NCBI RefSeq assembly: GCF_964355755.1
Contig: NC_092670.1
Span: forward strand, 3,063,001 to 3,127,000
Direction of reading: 5' to 3'
Length of the DNA stretch: 64,000 bases
From: Antedon mediterranea
Taxonomy: Eukaryota > Echinodermata > Crinoidea > Comatulida > Antedonidae
Below, piece after piece: positions 38,122-50,261 of the stretch (positions are counted from its first letter, which is position 1; every line of letters begins with the position of its first letter). The notes under the pieces were generated by a model that ran no database searches, was not told where the DNA came from, and saw only the letters and a list, made by a program, of their open reading frames with translations. The translations under genes were made by a program, and so were the position numbers.

Positions 38122-39695
38122 CTAGACATGTAACTCGTCACTTTGACGAGTTTGGTTATCCGCCGCGCAAGTGGTGCAACATTAACATTAAGGGGATAGG
38201 TTGAGGACAAAAGGAAGTGTTCACGTTGGCATTATGACCTGAACTGAAGAATATGATATGTTGTTATTGCTGAATTTTATTATTTAAATTCATATATAGT
38301 ATACACAGTATAATCTGTATCCATATCACATACAGTGACATACAGTGTAGAATAGGTGAAATTACGGGACCCGCTATTTATTGCAATTTTTAACATGTTG
38401 ACGGTTTTAAAATGAAACGCGAAGGTAGTAATTCCGAAAGCAAATTATCTCAGCAACAACGTATTAACGTGTAGAAGAAATTTGAATACGTGAAATATTG
38501 ATGCGCGCTCTTTTAAATGTAATGAATTATGACGCAAAAGATGAAAATACGACCTTTTTTATTTAACTGGCCATATGATGACGTCACAACATCCGATTGG
38601 CAACATTTTTACATAATTTCGTATCTACAATCCAATAGCTTCCAGAAAAAGTCTTAATCGTGATTATCACATTTTATTCTTACGAGCTATAACAGATTAA
38701 AATTTACTGTAAAGATGAAATTACTGTCACACGTGATTTTAATTTTTAGGCATGATGACGTTAAGAAAATTAAAATATTTTTTACTCATGCGAAAGATAG
38801 TTGATTGACCTAGACAATGTCAAAATCGGGGTGAAAATGGAAAGCGGATAAGTGGAGATGCGCTCTATTCAATGTGATGAGCTATGACGAAAGATACAAA
38901 AATCCTAAATTTTATATTCGAGTGGCCATACGATGACGTCACAATGTCCGGTTAGCCATATTAATACCTGATCCGATATCTACAACTCATCTACTTTCAG
39001 AATATGCCATCCATAAAAAGTTGACCGTCTAGTTTAGAAATTACGACTGTTTAAAAAAAGGCATATTTTAAACGAATTTTTTAACCTTTTCATAACAAAC
39101 GCGCGCAAATTGTCCAATTCGACGTGCTCGTATGACGTATCTTTAAGTCGAAATTGTTTAACATTTTGTAAAATTACTAGAAAAGGCTGGAAAAACATAA
39201 ATCACGCAAAAAAAATACGTTTTCAATGCTACGTGCGCACCGCACACGTAAAAATGTGCGCACGCGTGGGAATTTTTGAAATGCTTAAAACGACATGAAA
39301 CGCGTAGAAAGTTGATTAGAAATTAATTTTGCGCATTTTGAAATTTTAAATGCGCGTGCGCGCGTAACTTTGTGTAAAACACGGAATTTTTTTTCAACAG
39401 AAAGTTAGCGCATGATATAAATTAAACTTTTGCAAAGTTTCAAGTTGAAATGTTATTTGGTTGTCGAGCTATATTAAATACGACAAAATCGTTAAAAAGC
39501 GCGTAAGTCACGTTGCGCAATTGTAAACGTCATGAAAAGCTTCGCTTGACGACGTTACGTAAATGTCAATATGTTAAGATAGTTACCGAAATGTTATGTT
39601 TGCGAGTTTTAGAGAAAAGCGTTACACAAAAATCATACAGAATGATTTCGTACAATCACAAGAGGTTATCCTGCAACTTCGTTGCGGATAACCAA
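38122..39695 (+). repeat. array unit 14 (subtype B, 1574 bp)
   Basis: Near-identical partner of unit 10, with the 3' hairpin at 39664-39693. Confidence 0.92.
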
Positions 39696-39870
39696 CTAGA
39701 CATGTAACTCGTCACTTTGACGAGTTTGGTTATCCGCCGCGCAAGTGGTGCAACATTAACATTAAGGGGATAGGTTGAGGACAAAAGGAAGTGTTCACGT
39801 TGGCATTATGACCTGAACTGAAGAATATGATATGTTGTTATTGCTGAAATTTATTGTTTAAATTCATATA

Positions 39871-41199
39871 CAGTCAACTCTCCCAATACCGGACTCTCCC
39901 AAAACCGGAATTCACGAAAAACCGGACTTTTTTGGAGGGCCCAATTTGTCCCTATTCTAAATGTACTGTAATTTATCATGAAAACCGGAATACCCAATTC
40001 CGGATTCCGGACAAATTATGAAGTACAAAACACAAAAATTAGCGTCTGAAAACCGGACTGACAGTTAAAAAACTCCAAATATTTACGAAAACAACGTAAC
40101 ATCGTCGTCGCTGACTCGGATTCAATACATTCACAATGTACAAACGCTTTTAACCATACCCTCACCATGCATGAAGTGCGCGACGTTTCGCGGTACGATC
40201 AAATAATGTTGCCATGGAGCACACACTGTGATTGACAGGTCAGTTTCATTGTTAACCCACGAGGCGGCAATTGCTTTGTTGCGTATCGAACTGCGGTGGG
40301 CTTTTTCACATCGAAGCGCTATGTCTTAATGTCTATTGTTTTTAGCAGGGAGTTGTTAACAACTCCCTGTTTTTTAGCATATGAATTGTTTTTTAATAAA
40401 GTTCAATTTACATTCCACTTTGTGTCTTTGTTTTGTTTAAATTATTGTTAAATTCACAATTGCAATAGGACTTTAAAAAGGAATGTTTCACTAAAAATGT
40501 GCATCATTATAAATTTGGAAATCATTATGGCAAAACGTAAACGGAATGAACTTGACTTAACTAGTGTTAATAAACTTTGAAATGTTACCAATTAATTATT
40601 GTGTCATTATTGCTTGGCTCGTTTACCTAATCAATTTTCATCATTGCTATCAAATTACGTCAAAATAAAGGAGCTTAAAAAACATGTGGTCTAGGTGTGG
40701 GCGTTTTTATTTGATTATGACACCTCTGCACATGCGCATCAATCAAAGCCCTTCACACCCATGCTGCTGCTGCTAGCTAGCTCACGAAAAACAATAAACA
40801 GACCGAAATTATGTTCACCGTACGTACGTACATAGGCCTTTTTGCCGTTAAAAACACATTGAGAAACAATAATTTACTATTGTAATGTTTTATTGGTACA
40901 GTAAATAATGTAACTTTTAAAAAAGGTAAATTGAATTACTGTAGCTTAATATTAATAAAGTAGGCCTAGCCTAGGCCTATCAGTATTTATTTAATTAAAA
41001 CTAGATTGACACAATCATAGCCTAGCCTAGGCCTTCCCTACGCTAGGAGACCGTACCGGGCAGCATTCGGACCGGTGATTCAAAGCATTTTCAGTGACAA
41101 CGTGATGACTTAAAAAATATGTTTTCAGGAAACCGGACTTTCGAAAAACCGGAAAATATATGCCCGCCCAAGGGTGTCCGGTATTGGGAGAGTTGACTG
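39871..41199. mobile_element. pogo/Tigger-type non-autonomous element (1329 bp)
   Basis: Ends CAGTCAACTCTCCCAATACC and its reverse complement, flanked by TA (39869-39870, 41200-41201). Further copies of AAAACCGGA and CCGGACTTT lie near both ends (39900-40060 and 41120-41160). TA duplication with CAGT termini is characteristic of pogo/Tigger members of Tc1/mariner. No transposase was found. Inside are a perfect 24-bp palindrome (40346-40369) and a short CTAGGCC tract (40960-41035). Confidence 0.88.
40346..40369. repeat. perfect 24-bp palindrome
   Basis: CAGGGAGTTGTT followed by its exact complement; a T-run follows directly (TGTTTTTTAG). The motif recurs with a 9-nt loop at 15262-15288. A hairpin plus T-run could end a transcript or be the 3' end of a small mobile element. 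Confidence 0.85.
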
Positions 41200-42557
41200 T
41201 ATACTGTAGTATACACAGTATAATCTGTATCCATATCACATACAGTGTAGAATAGGTGAAATTACGGGACCCGCTATTTATTGCAATTTTTAACATGTTG
41301 ACGGTTTTAAAATGAAACGCGAAGGTAGCAATTCCGAAAGGAAATTATCTCAGCAACAACGTATTAGCATGTAGAAGAAATTTGAATACGTGAAATATTG
41401 ATGCGCGCTCGTTTAAATGTAATGAATTATGACGCAAAAGATGAAAATACGACCTTTTTTATTTAACTGGCCATATGATGACGTCACAACATCCGATTGG
41501 CAACATTTTTACATAAAATCGTATCTACAGTCCAATAGCTTCCAGAAAAAGTTTTAATCGTGATTATCACATTTTATTCTTACGAGCTATAACAGATTAA
41601 AATTTACTGTAAAGATGAAATTAATGCCACACGTGATTTAAATTTTTAAGCACGATGACGTAAAAAAAATTAAAATATTTTTAACTCATGCGAAAGATAG
41701 TTGATTGACCTAGACAATATCAAAATCGGGGTGAAAATGGAAAACGGATAAGTGGAGATGCGCTCTATTCAATGTGATGAGCTATGACGAAAGATACAAA
41801 ATCCTAAATTTTATATTTGCGTGGCCATACGATGACATCACAATGTCCGGTTAGCCATATTAATACCTGATCCAATATCTACAACTCATCTACTTCCAGA
41901 AAATGCCATCCACAAAAAGTTGACCGTTTAGTTTAGAAATTACGACTGTTTTAAAAAAGGCATATTTTAAACGAATTTTTTAACGTTTTCATAAAAAACG
42001 CGCGCAAATTGTCCAATTCGACGTGCTCGTATGACGTATCTTTAAGTCAAAATTGTTTAAAATTTGGTAAAATTACTAGAAAAGGCTGGAAAAACATAAA
42101 TCACGCGAAAAAAATACGTTTTCAATGCTACGTGCGCTCCGCACACGTAAAAATGTGCGCATGCGTGGGAATTTTTGACATGCTTAAACCGACATGAAAC
42201 GCGTAGAAAGTTGATTAGAAATTAATTTTGCGCATTTTGAAATTTTAAATGCGCGTGCGCGCGTAACTTTGTGTAAAACACGCAATTTTTTTTCAACAGA
42301 AGGTTAGCGCATGATATAAATTAAACTTTTGCAAAGTTTCACTTTAAAATGTTATTTGGTTTTCGACATATGTTAAATACGAGAAAATCGTTAAATCGCG
42401 CGTACGTCACGTTGCGCGATTGTAAACATCATGAAAAGCTTCGCTTGACGACGTTACATAAATGTCAAAATGTTAACATAGTTAACAAAATGTTATGTTT
42501 GCAAGTTTTAGAGAAAAGCGTTACACAAAAATCATACAGAAAGAAAGAAGATTAAGA

Positions 42558-45500
42558 CTAGACATGTAACTCGTCACTTTGACGAGTTTGGTTATCCGCC
42601 GCGCAAGTGGTGCAACATTAACATTAAAATGGATATGAAAGGATTTTAAAATTTCACAAAAAGGACTTTGTATGAATCCTTTTAATGTTAATAAACAGCA
42701 CACAAAAAATTAGATTCAAATACCTAGTAGAAATTGAGAAATAAACAAATTAAATTTTGGTATAAAACGTCCGCAAAATGGCCGACCAACTGGCACGCCA
42801 TCTTAATTTTTATGAACGTTCTATACGCACGTACGAGATCGTCAAATTTAGAGTTTGAAACACCCGGGGTTGTAGCCACGGCAGCAGTCGTTTTGTGATT
42901 GGTTAATGAATTTTAATACAGTCCAATCACCGCCTTGTCTCGTTCGCGGACTGTGTGGTGTAAACAAAATAAACAAACCCATGCTACACGAGACTCGCGT
43001 GTTGCAAGCTCCCTGTTGCTGCAGTCGTAGAAAATATCGATATTTCACAAATCAATAAAAAGTTATGTCTGCAAAGATTGTACGTGAAAAGAAGAAAGTG
43101 TGTATTTGTACTTCTCACACTAAACCACTCACGCAGACTACAAATTAGGCTAGGTCTAGTAGACTATAGTTTCTTCTAAATTCGCTAGTAGTAGGCTAGG
43201 CCTACACATGGAGTTACTCCATGGCCTACAGTACAAGAGAGTAGCAGTCGCCGGTCCACCGACGAACCTCCAGGAAGTGGACAAGGCGCGGGCGTAGACG
43301 TATGTAAAAGGCGACGTAAATAAAAAAGGTAAGCTTGTGTTGAACTTGTTTTTGGCTCTGACTTTTGTTATTGACTAATATAGTAATATAATAATACTAA
43401 TAATTAAAGTAGAGCAGAGAGGAGGTGAGGCCGAGAGGATTATTATAGTTTAGTTAGTAACTGTAGTGTAATTAAATAATAACCTCTTTCTGTTTGTTAC
43501 CAAGTCATAAAATATAATACTATAGGGCCTAGAGGTAGGATTGAATAAAAATAATAGTACATTTCCATCCATTTATTGGTCTTATCTTTGCAGATTTATG
43601 GAATCAACAGTACATGAGATGGCTTTGAAGAACTGTAATAGTACTAGTAATAAAATTGTAAACATCAAATTATATGGCAGAAATAGTGTGTGGAATGAAT
43701 TTTATTGAACAAATGCATCATAATGAGTTTGGAACAAGCAGGATTTTTCAAACAGGACATAAATTACTTTTGAGACCTGAGACATTTTAATTCTATCAAC
43801 ACCAGCCAGCTCCATCATATTCAAGAGATGGATTCTTTCATAAATGTCCATTGTACATAGTATTTGGCTAAATAAATAAAAAAAGAAGTACAGTAGTGGT
43901 TTATTTGTTTATATACCCAGACCCATTTAGATGGTTAAAAACAAACACTATATGATGCACTGCTACTAGTGTACTGTCTGGTAGTACATTACCATAGTTA
44001 CAGTATGACTGTAACCCTAGCACTCGCGTCTAAAGAATTCTATTATGCATATTTTACTATTCTTCATAAATATTTAGTTCTGTAATTTTAATTGTCTGCG
44101 CTCATTCTATACTTGGTGTCTTAGTATACTGCATAAATGTATCGTGCAAGCATGATCCAAGTAGCATCTATTATAAAGTACTCTGGGTATCTTTCTATTC
44201 ACCTGAAAAAAGGAAAATGAATAAGCACATGTTTATCTGCCCTCAAAACAAAATAATAATTTAGTATAATGTATTATGTAGGTTTGATCAACAGTTTAAA
44301 ATAGCAATGCTCAGTATCTGTTACCTTAATATTATAATTTGACTCTAACATTTGCGCTTCCATTCCAATCAATAAATACATTTGCTTATCCCGTCCATCA
44401 ATTATCATAATTGCACTCCAATTATAGACCTGTAGGTAGGTAAAAATACAAATGAATTGTTTATTTACTGTATACTGTACTGTATATGATACAAGCTGAA
44501 ATACCCCTAACTAGGCCTGGCCTGTTATAACCTTTATTACTACATTAGAGAAAATCCAACTCTATTCATTTTATTGGGAATCATAATATTTAGTATTCAG
44601 TGTTGCCTAGCCTACTAGCTAGTAGGGCGGCATGTAATAACAAAAAAATATTTCAATAATACGTTAGTCAGGACACTACAGCACACAACAATATTAATTA
44701 ATAAACGTACTTATAAATAATGTGTATATACATAATACAGTAACACAATTGTGCCTACCATTAACACCCTCAACGATACATCAAGGAGCATACGCTCTCA
44801 GCTCACCTCTGGCCGGGCGACTAAACATCGTATCCAGCAGTCATCACTACTAAAAAGGCCTAGGCCTAGTAGCTAGCTCCAGGCCATGGCATTGTCAAAC
44901 ACCATTTACTCGTCCAACCGTTTCTTCAAAACGATGTTAACATCCGTGTTAACAAGACGATGTGGACGAATTTCCATCAATTTCAGTTAATTACAACGAA
45001 ATAATAATAAAATGAATGTTTCAATAATACGTGTATAATAAATAGCGAAATAAACATCGCTCGCGAGGAGGGTCGAGAGAGAGGCCAAGGTGGTCGACTC
45101 TGTGATTCTCACGCATGCGCAAAATAACTCCGTGTACCCAGCAAGATAGGCATTTGGCTATGAATTTCGTAAAAGATGGCCTTGAAAAACGAAATTAAAA
45201 TCCGTTTAAAAAAAAACTTGGTTGATAATATGAATTAATTTTATTCGATTAGGCTAACATACTTATCCAAGAATAAAAATATCAAAGCAATAAGTAATTA
45301 CTACCATGCTTTTGCATCAATCAATGATTTACTGCTAAATTCCTATCTCTGTAATACAAAAATAACTTTTAGTGACGTCACAAAAAGTTTTTCACAGGTT
45401 TCTCAGGGGCGTTTTGAGGGCGTTGTCGTCCTCCAAAACATTAAGTATGACTATGGCAAGCTTAAAACTGATTGATCTACACGTTGAGCCAATAAAATGA

Positions 45501-46998
45501 TATTGCTAGGAACCCTTTCATATCCATTTTAAGGGGATAGGTTGAGGACAAAAGGAAGTGTTCACGTTGGCATTATGACCTGAACTGAAGAATATGATCT
45601 GTTGTTATTGCTGAATTTTATTATTTAAATTCATATATAGTATACACAGTATAATCTGTATCCATATCACATACAGTGTAGAATAGGTGAAATTACGGGA
45701 CCCACTATTTATTGCAATTTTTAACATGTTGATGGTTTTAAAATGAAACGCGAAGTTAGCAATTCCGAAAGCAAATTATCTCAGCAACAACGTATTAGCG
45801 TGTAGAAGAAATTTGAATACGTTAAATATTGATGCGCGCTCTTTTAAATGTAATGAATTATGACGAAAAAGATGAAAATACGACCTTTTTTATTTAACTG
45901 GCCATATGATGACGTCACAACATCCGATTGGCAACATTTTTACATAATTTCATATCTACAATCCAATAGCTTCCAGAAAAAGTTTTAATCGTGATTATCA
46001 CATTTTATTCTTACGAGCTATAACAGATTAAAATTTACTGTAAAGATGAAATTGATGCCACACGTGATTTAAATTTTTAGGCATGATGACGTCAAAAAAA
46101 TTAAAATATTTTTAACTCATGCGAAAGATAGTTGATTGACCTAGACAATATCAAAATCGGGGTGAAAATGGAAAACGGATAAGTGGAGATGCGCTCTATT
46201 CAATGTGATGAGCTATGACGAAAGATAGAAAAATCCTAAATTTTATATTCGCGTGGCCATACGATGACGTCACAATGTCCGGTTAGCCATATTAATACCT
46301 GATCCGATATCTACAACTCATCTACTTCCAGAATATGTCATCCACAAAAATTTGACCGTCTAGTTTAGAAATTACGACTGTTTAAAAAAAGGCATATTTT
46401 AAACGAATTTTTTAACCTTTTCATAAAAAACGCGCGCAAATTGTCCAATTCGACGTGCTCGTATGACGTATCTTTAAGTCGAAATTGTTTAAAATTTGGT
46501 AAAATTACTAGAAAAGGCTGGAAAAACATAAATCACGCGAAAAAAATACGTTTTCAATGCTACGTGCGCACCGCACACGTAGAAATGTGCGCACGCGTGG
46601 GAATTTTTGACATGCTTAAAACGACATGAAACGCGTAGAAAGTTGATTATAAATTAATTTTGCGCATTTTGAAATTTTAAATGTGCGTGCGCGCGTAACT
46701 TTGTGTAAAACACGCAATTTTTTTTCAACAGAAATTTAGCGCATGATATAAATTAAACTTTTGCAAAGTTTCACTTTAAAATGTTATTTGGTTTTCGACA
46801 TATGTTAAATACGATAAAATCGTTAAATCGCGCGTACGTCACGTTGCGCAATTGTAAACATCATGAAAAGCTTCGCTTGACGACGTTACATAAATGTCAA
46901 AATGTTAACATAGTTAACAAAATGTTATGTTTGCGAGTTTCAGAGAAAAGCGTTACACAAAAATCATACAGAAAGAAAGAAGAAGAATAAAAAGTTGA
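42558..46998 (+). repeat. array unit 16 with TTAA-type insertion
   Basis: 1536 bp once the 2901-bp insertion and one TTAA are removed. The insertion begins 66-70 bp from the unit start, the same position as in unit 5. Confidence 0.9.
42628..45528. mobile_element. TTAA-type element (2.9 kb) in unit 16
   Basis: Ends AATGGATATGAAAGG and exact reverse complement (15 bp) with TTAA outside (42624-42627, 45529-45532). A TTA reading with one extra A per end is equally possible, so piggyBac, Kolobok or Harbinger cannot be separated. An ATG-led frame at 43209 is short, and a donor-like AAAAAAGGTAAGC (about 43325) suggests a first exon. Nothing recognisable as a transposase was found. The remainder is A+T-rich with small CTAGGCC pieces (43145-43210, 44860-44890). 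Confidence 0.8.
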
Positions 46999-48667
46999 CT
47001 AGACATGTAACTCGTCACTTTGACGAGTTTGGTTATCCGCCGCGCAAGTGGTGCAACATTAACATTAAGGGGATAGGTTGAGGACAAAAGGAAGTGTTCA
47101 CGTTGGCATTATGACCTGAACTGAAGAATATGATATGTTGTTATTGCTGAATTTTATTATTTAAATTCATATATAGTATACACAGTATAATCTGTATCCA
47201 TATCACATACAGTGACATACAGTGTAGAATAGGTGAAATTACGGGACCCGCTATTTATTGCAATTTTTAACATGTTGACGGTTTTAAAATGAAACGCGAA
47301 GGTAGCAATTCCGAAAGGAAATTATCTCAGCAACAACGTATTAGCGTGTAGAAGAAATTTTAATACGTGAAATATTGATGAGCGCTCTTTTAAATGTAAT
47401 GAATTATGACGCAAAAGATGAAAATACGACCTTTTTTATTTAACTGGCCATATGATGACGTCACAACATCCGATGGGCAACATTTTTACATAATTTCGTA
47501 TCTACAATCCAATAGCTTCCAGAAAAAGTTTTAATCGTGATTATCACATTTTATTCTTACGAGCTATAACAGATTAAAATTTACTGTAAAGATGAAATTG
47601 ATGCCACACGTGATTTAAATTTTTAGGCATGATGACGTCAAAAAAATTAAAATATTTTTAACTCATGCAAAAGATAGTTGATTGACCTAGACAATATCAA
47701 AATCTGGGTGAAAATGGAAAACGAATAAGTGGAGATGCGCTCTATTCAATGTGATGAGCTATGACGAAAGATACAAAAATCCTAAATTTTATATTCGCGT
47801 GGCTATACGATGACGTCACAATGTCCGGTTAGCCATATTAATACCTGATCCGATACCTACAACTCATCTACTTCCATATATGTCATCCACAAAAAGTTGA
47901 CCGTCTAGTTTAGAAATTACGACTGTTTAAAAAAAGGCATATTTTAAACGAATTTTTTAACCTTTTCATTAAAAACGCGCGCAAATTGTCCAATTCGACG
48001 TGCTCGTATGACGTATCTTTAAGTCGAAATTGTTTAAAATTTGGTAAAATTATTAGAAAAGGCTGGAAAAACATAAATCACGCGAAAAAAATACGTTTTC
48101 AATGCTACGTGCGCACCGCACACGTAAAAATGTGCGCACGCGTGGGAATTTTTGACATGCTTAAAACGACATGAAACGCGTAGAAAGTTGATTATAAATT
48201 AATTTTGCGCATTTTGAATATTTAAATGCGCGTGCGCGCGTAACTTTGTGTAAAACACGCAATTTTTTTTCAACAGAAAGTTAGCGCATGAAATAAATTA
48301 AACTTTTGCAAAGTTTCACTTTAAAATGTTATTTGGTTTTCGACATATGTTAAATACGAGAAAATCGTTAAATCGCGCGTACGTCACGTTGCGCAATTGT
48401 AAACATCATGAAAAGCTTCGCTTGACGACGTTACATAAATGTCAAAATGTTAACATAGTTAACAAAATGTTATGTTTGCAAGTTTTAGAGAAAAGCGTTA
48501 CACAAAAATCATACAGAAAGAAAGAAGATTAAGAAAAAGATGTTGATGATTTCGTACAATCACAAGAGGTTATCCTGCAACTTCGTTGCGGATAACCAAT
48601 GATGATGATGATGATGATTTCGTACAATCACAAGAGGTTATCCTGCAACTTCGTTGCGGATAACCAA
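46999..48667 (+). repeat. array unit 17 (subtype B, 1669 bp) with two stacked 3' hairpins
   Basis: 3' hairpins at 48568-48597 and 48636-48665 are separated by a GATGATGATG run. The duplicated end accounts for the extra length. Confidence 0.9.
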
Positions 48668-50261
48668 CTAGACATGTAACTCGTCACTTTGACGAGTTTG
48701 GTTATCCGCCGCGCAAGTGGTGCAACATTAACATTAAGGGGATAGGTTGAGGACAAAAGGAAGTGTTCACGTTGGCATTATGACCTGAACTGAAGAATAT
48801 GATATGTTGTTATTGCTGAATTTTATTATTCAAATTCATATATAGTGTACACAGTATAATCTGTATCCATATCACATACAGTGTAGAATAGGTGAAATTA
48901 CGGGACCCGCTATTTATTGCAATTTTTAACATGTTGACGGTTTTAAAATGAAACGCGAAGGTAGCAATTCCGAAAGGAAATTATCTCAGCAACAACGTAT
49001 TAGCATGTAGAAGAAATTTGAATACGTGAAATATTGATGCGCGCTCGTTTAAATGTAATGAATTATGACGCAAAAGATGAAAATACGACCTTTTTTATTT
49101 AACTGGCCATATGATGACGTCACAACATCCGATTGGCAACATTTTTACATAATTTCGTATCTACAGTCCAATAGCTTCCAGAAAAAGTTTTAATCGTGAT
49201 TATCACATTTTATTCTTACGAGCTATAACAGATTAAAATTTACTGTAAAGATGAAATTAATGCCACACGTGATTTAAATTTTTAAGCACGATGACGTAAA
49301 AAAAATTAAAATATTTTTAACTCATGCGAAAGATAGTTGATTGACCTAGACAATATCAAAATCGGGGTGAAAATGGAAAACGGATAAGTGGAGATGCGCT
49401 CTATTCAATGTGATGAGCTATGACGAAAGATACAAAATCCTAAATTTTATATTTGCGTGGCCATACGATGAAATCACAATGTCCGGTTAGCCATATTAAT
49501 ACCTGATCCAATATCTACAACTCATCTACTTCCAGAAAATGCCATCCACAAAAAGTTGACCGTTTAGTTTAGAAATTACGACTGTTTTAAAAAAGGCATA
49601 TTTTAAACGAATTTTTTAACGTTTTCATAAAAAACGCGCGCAAATTGTCCAATTCGACGTGCTCGTATGACGTATCTTTAAGTCAAAATTGTTTAAAATT
49701 TGGTAAAATTACTAGAAAAGGCTGGAAAAACATAAATCACGCGAAAAAAATACGTTTTCAATGCTACGTGCGCTCCGCACACGTAAAAATGTGCGCATGC
49801 GTGGGAATTTTTGACATGCTTAAACCGACATGAAACGCGTAGAAAGTTGATTAGAAATTAATTTTGCGCATTTTGAAATTTTAAATGCGCGTGCGCGCGT
49901 AACTTTGTGTAAAACACGCAATTTTTTTTCAACAGAAGGTTAGCGCATGATATAAATTAAACTTTTGCAAAGTTTCACTTTAAAATGTTATTTGGTTTTC
50001 GACATATGTTAAATACGAGAAAATCGTTAAATCGCGCGTACGTCACGTTGCGCGATTTTAAACATCATGAAAAGCTTCGCTTGACGACGTTACATAAATG
50101 TCAAAATGTTAACATAGTTAACAAAATGTTATGTTTGCAAGTTTTAGAGAAAAGCGTTACACAAAAATCATACAGAAAGAAAGAAGATTAAGAAAAAGAT
50201 GATGATGATGATTTCGTACAATCACAAGAGGTTATCCTGCAACTTCGTTGCGGATAACCAA
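48668..50261 (+). repeat. array unit 18 (subtype B, 1594 bp), right edge of the array
   Basis: Near-identical to the second half of unit 15. Ends in the 3' hairpin at 50230-50259, then AA and CTAGAAATG, where the array homology stops. That CTAGAA probably belongs to the flank, because 50890-50895 in the neighbouring duplicate also reads CTAGAA. Confidence 0.9.

Larger units (their letters stand above)
39696..42557 (+). repeat. array unit 15 with pogo/Tigger-type insertion
   Basis: About 1531 bp once the 1329-bp insertion and one TA are removed. Its beginning matches unit 11; from about 41740 it matches unit 18 (shared ATACAAAATCCTAAAT and TTTAGTTTAG variants). Confidence 0.9.
15406..50261 (+). 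repeat. 18-unit tandem array of ~1.5-kb repeats
   Basis: Units begin at CTAGACATG at 15406, 16952, 18472, 19990, 21523, 25604, 27126, 28653, 30164, 31889, 33463, 35000, 36600, 38122, 39696, 42558, 46999 and 48668; all are in the same orientation. Without insertions the lengths run from 1511 to 1725 bp. Each unit has, in order, a 9-bp-arm hairpin (AACTCGTCA/TGACGAGTT), GTATACACAGTATAATCTGTA, GGTGAAATTACGGG, and TGACG-centred motifs about every 180 bp in the first 800 bp. A GCGCG-rich part (TGCGCGTGCGCGCGTAACTT) and a purine-rich tail (AGAAAGAAAGAAGA) follow. Two subtypes differ after the hairpin: A (TTATCCGCACGAC) and B (TTATCCGCCGCGCAAGTGG). No convincing protein was found. It is a long-unit satellite or tandemly amplified mobile element; which one is open. 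Confidence 0.92.

Noticed and set aside
42848-43048. 66-codon minus-strand frame in the TTAA-type element as a transposase piece
   Set aside because: No DDE, zinc-finger or helix-turn-helix pattern; probably chance.
20939-50191. Recurring 60-73-codon frames in array units (SNSTCSYDVSLSRN type and LFGFRHMLNTRKSLN type)
   Set aside because: They recur because the DNA is repeated. A-type units mostly lack them, many begin at non-ATG codons, and no splice or family motif supports them. A dN/dS test across units could reopen the question.
15406-50261. CRISPR array
   Set aside because: Repeats are 1.5 kb with no short repeat-spacer alternation, and the genome is eukaryotic.
15406-50261. Classical Helitron identity for the array units
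   Set aside because: The 3' hairpin before CTAG is suggestive, but no 5' TC end or A/T insertion site was found, and CTAG at the array's right edge seems to belong to the flank.
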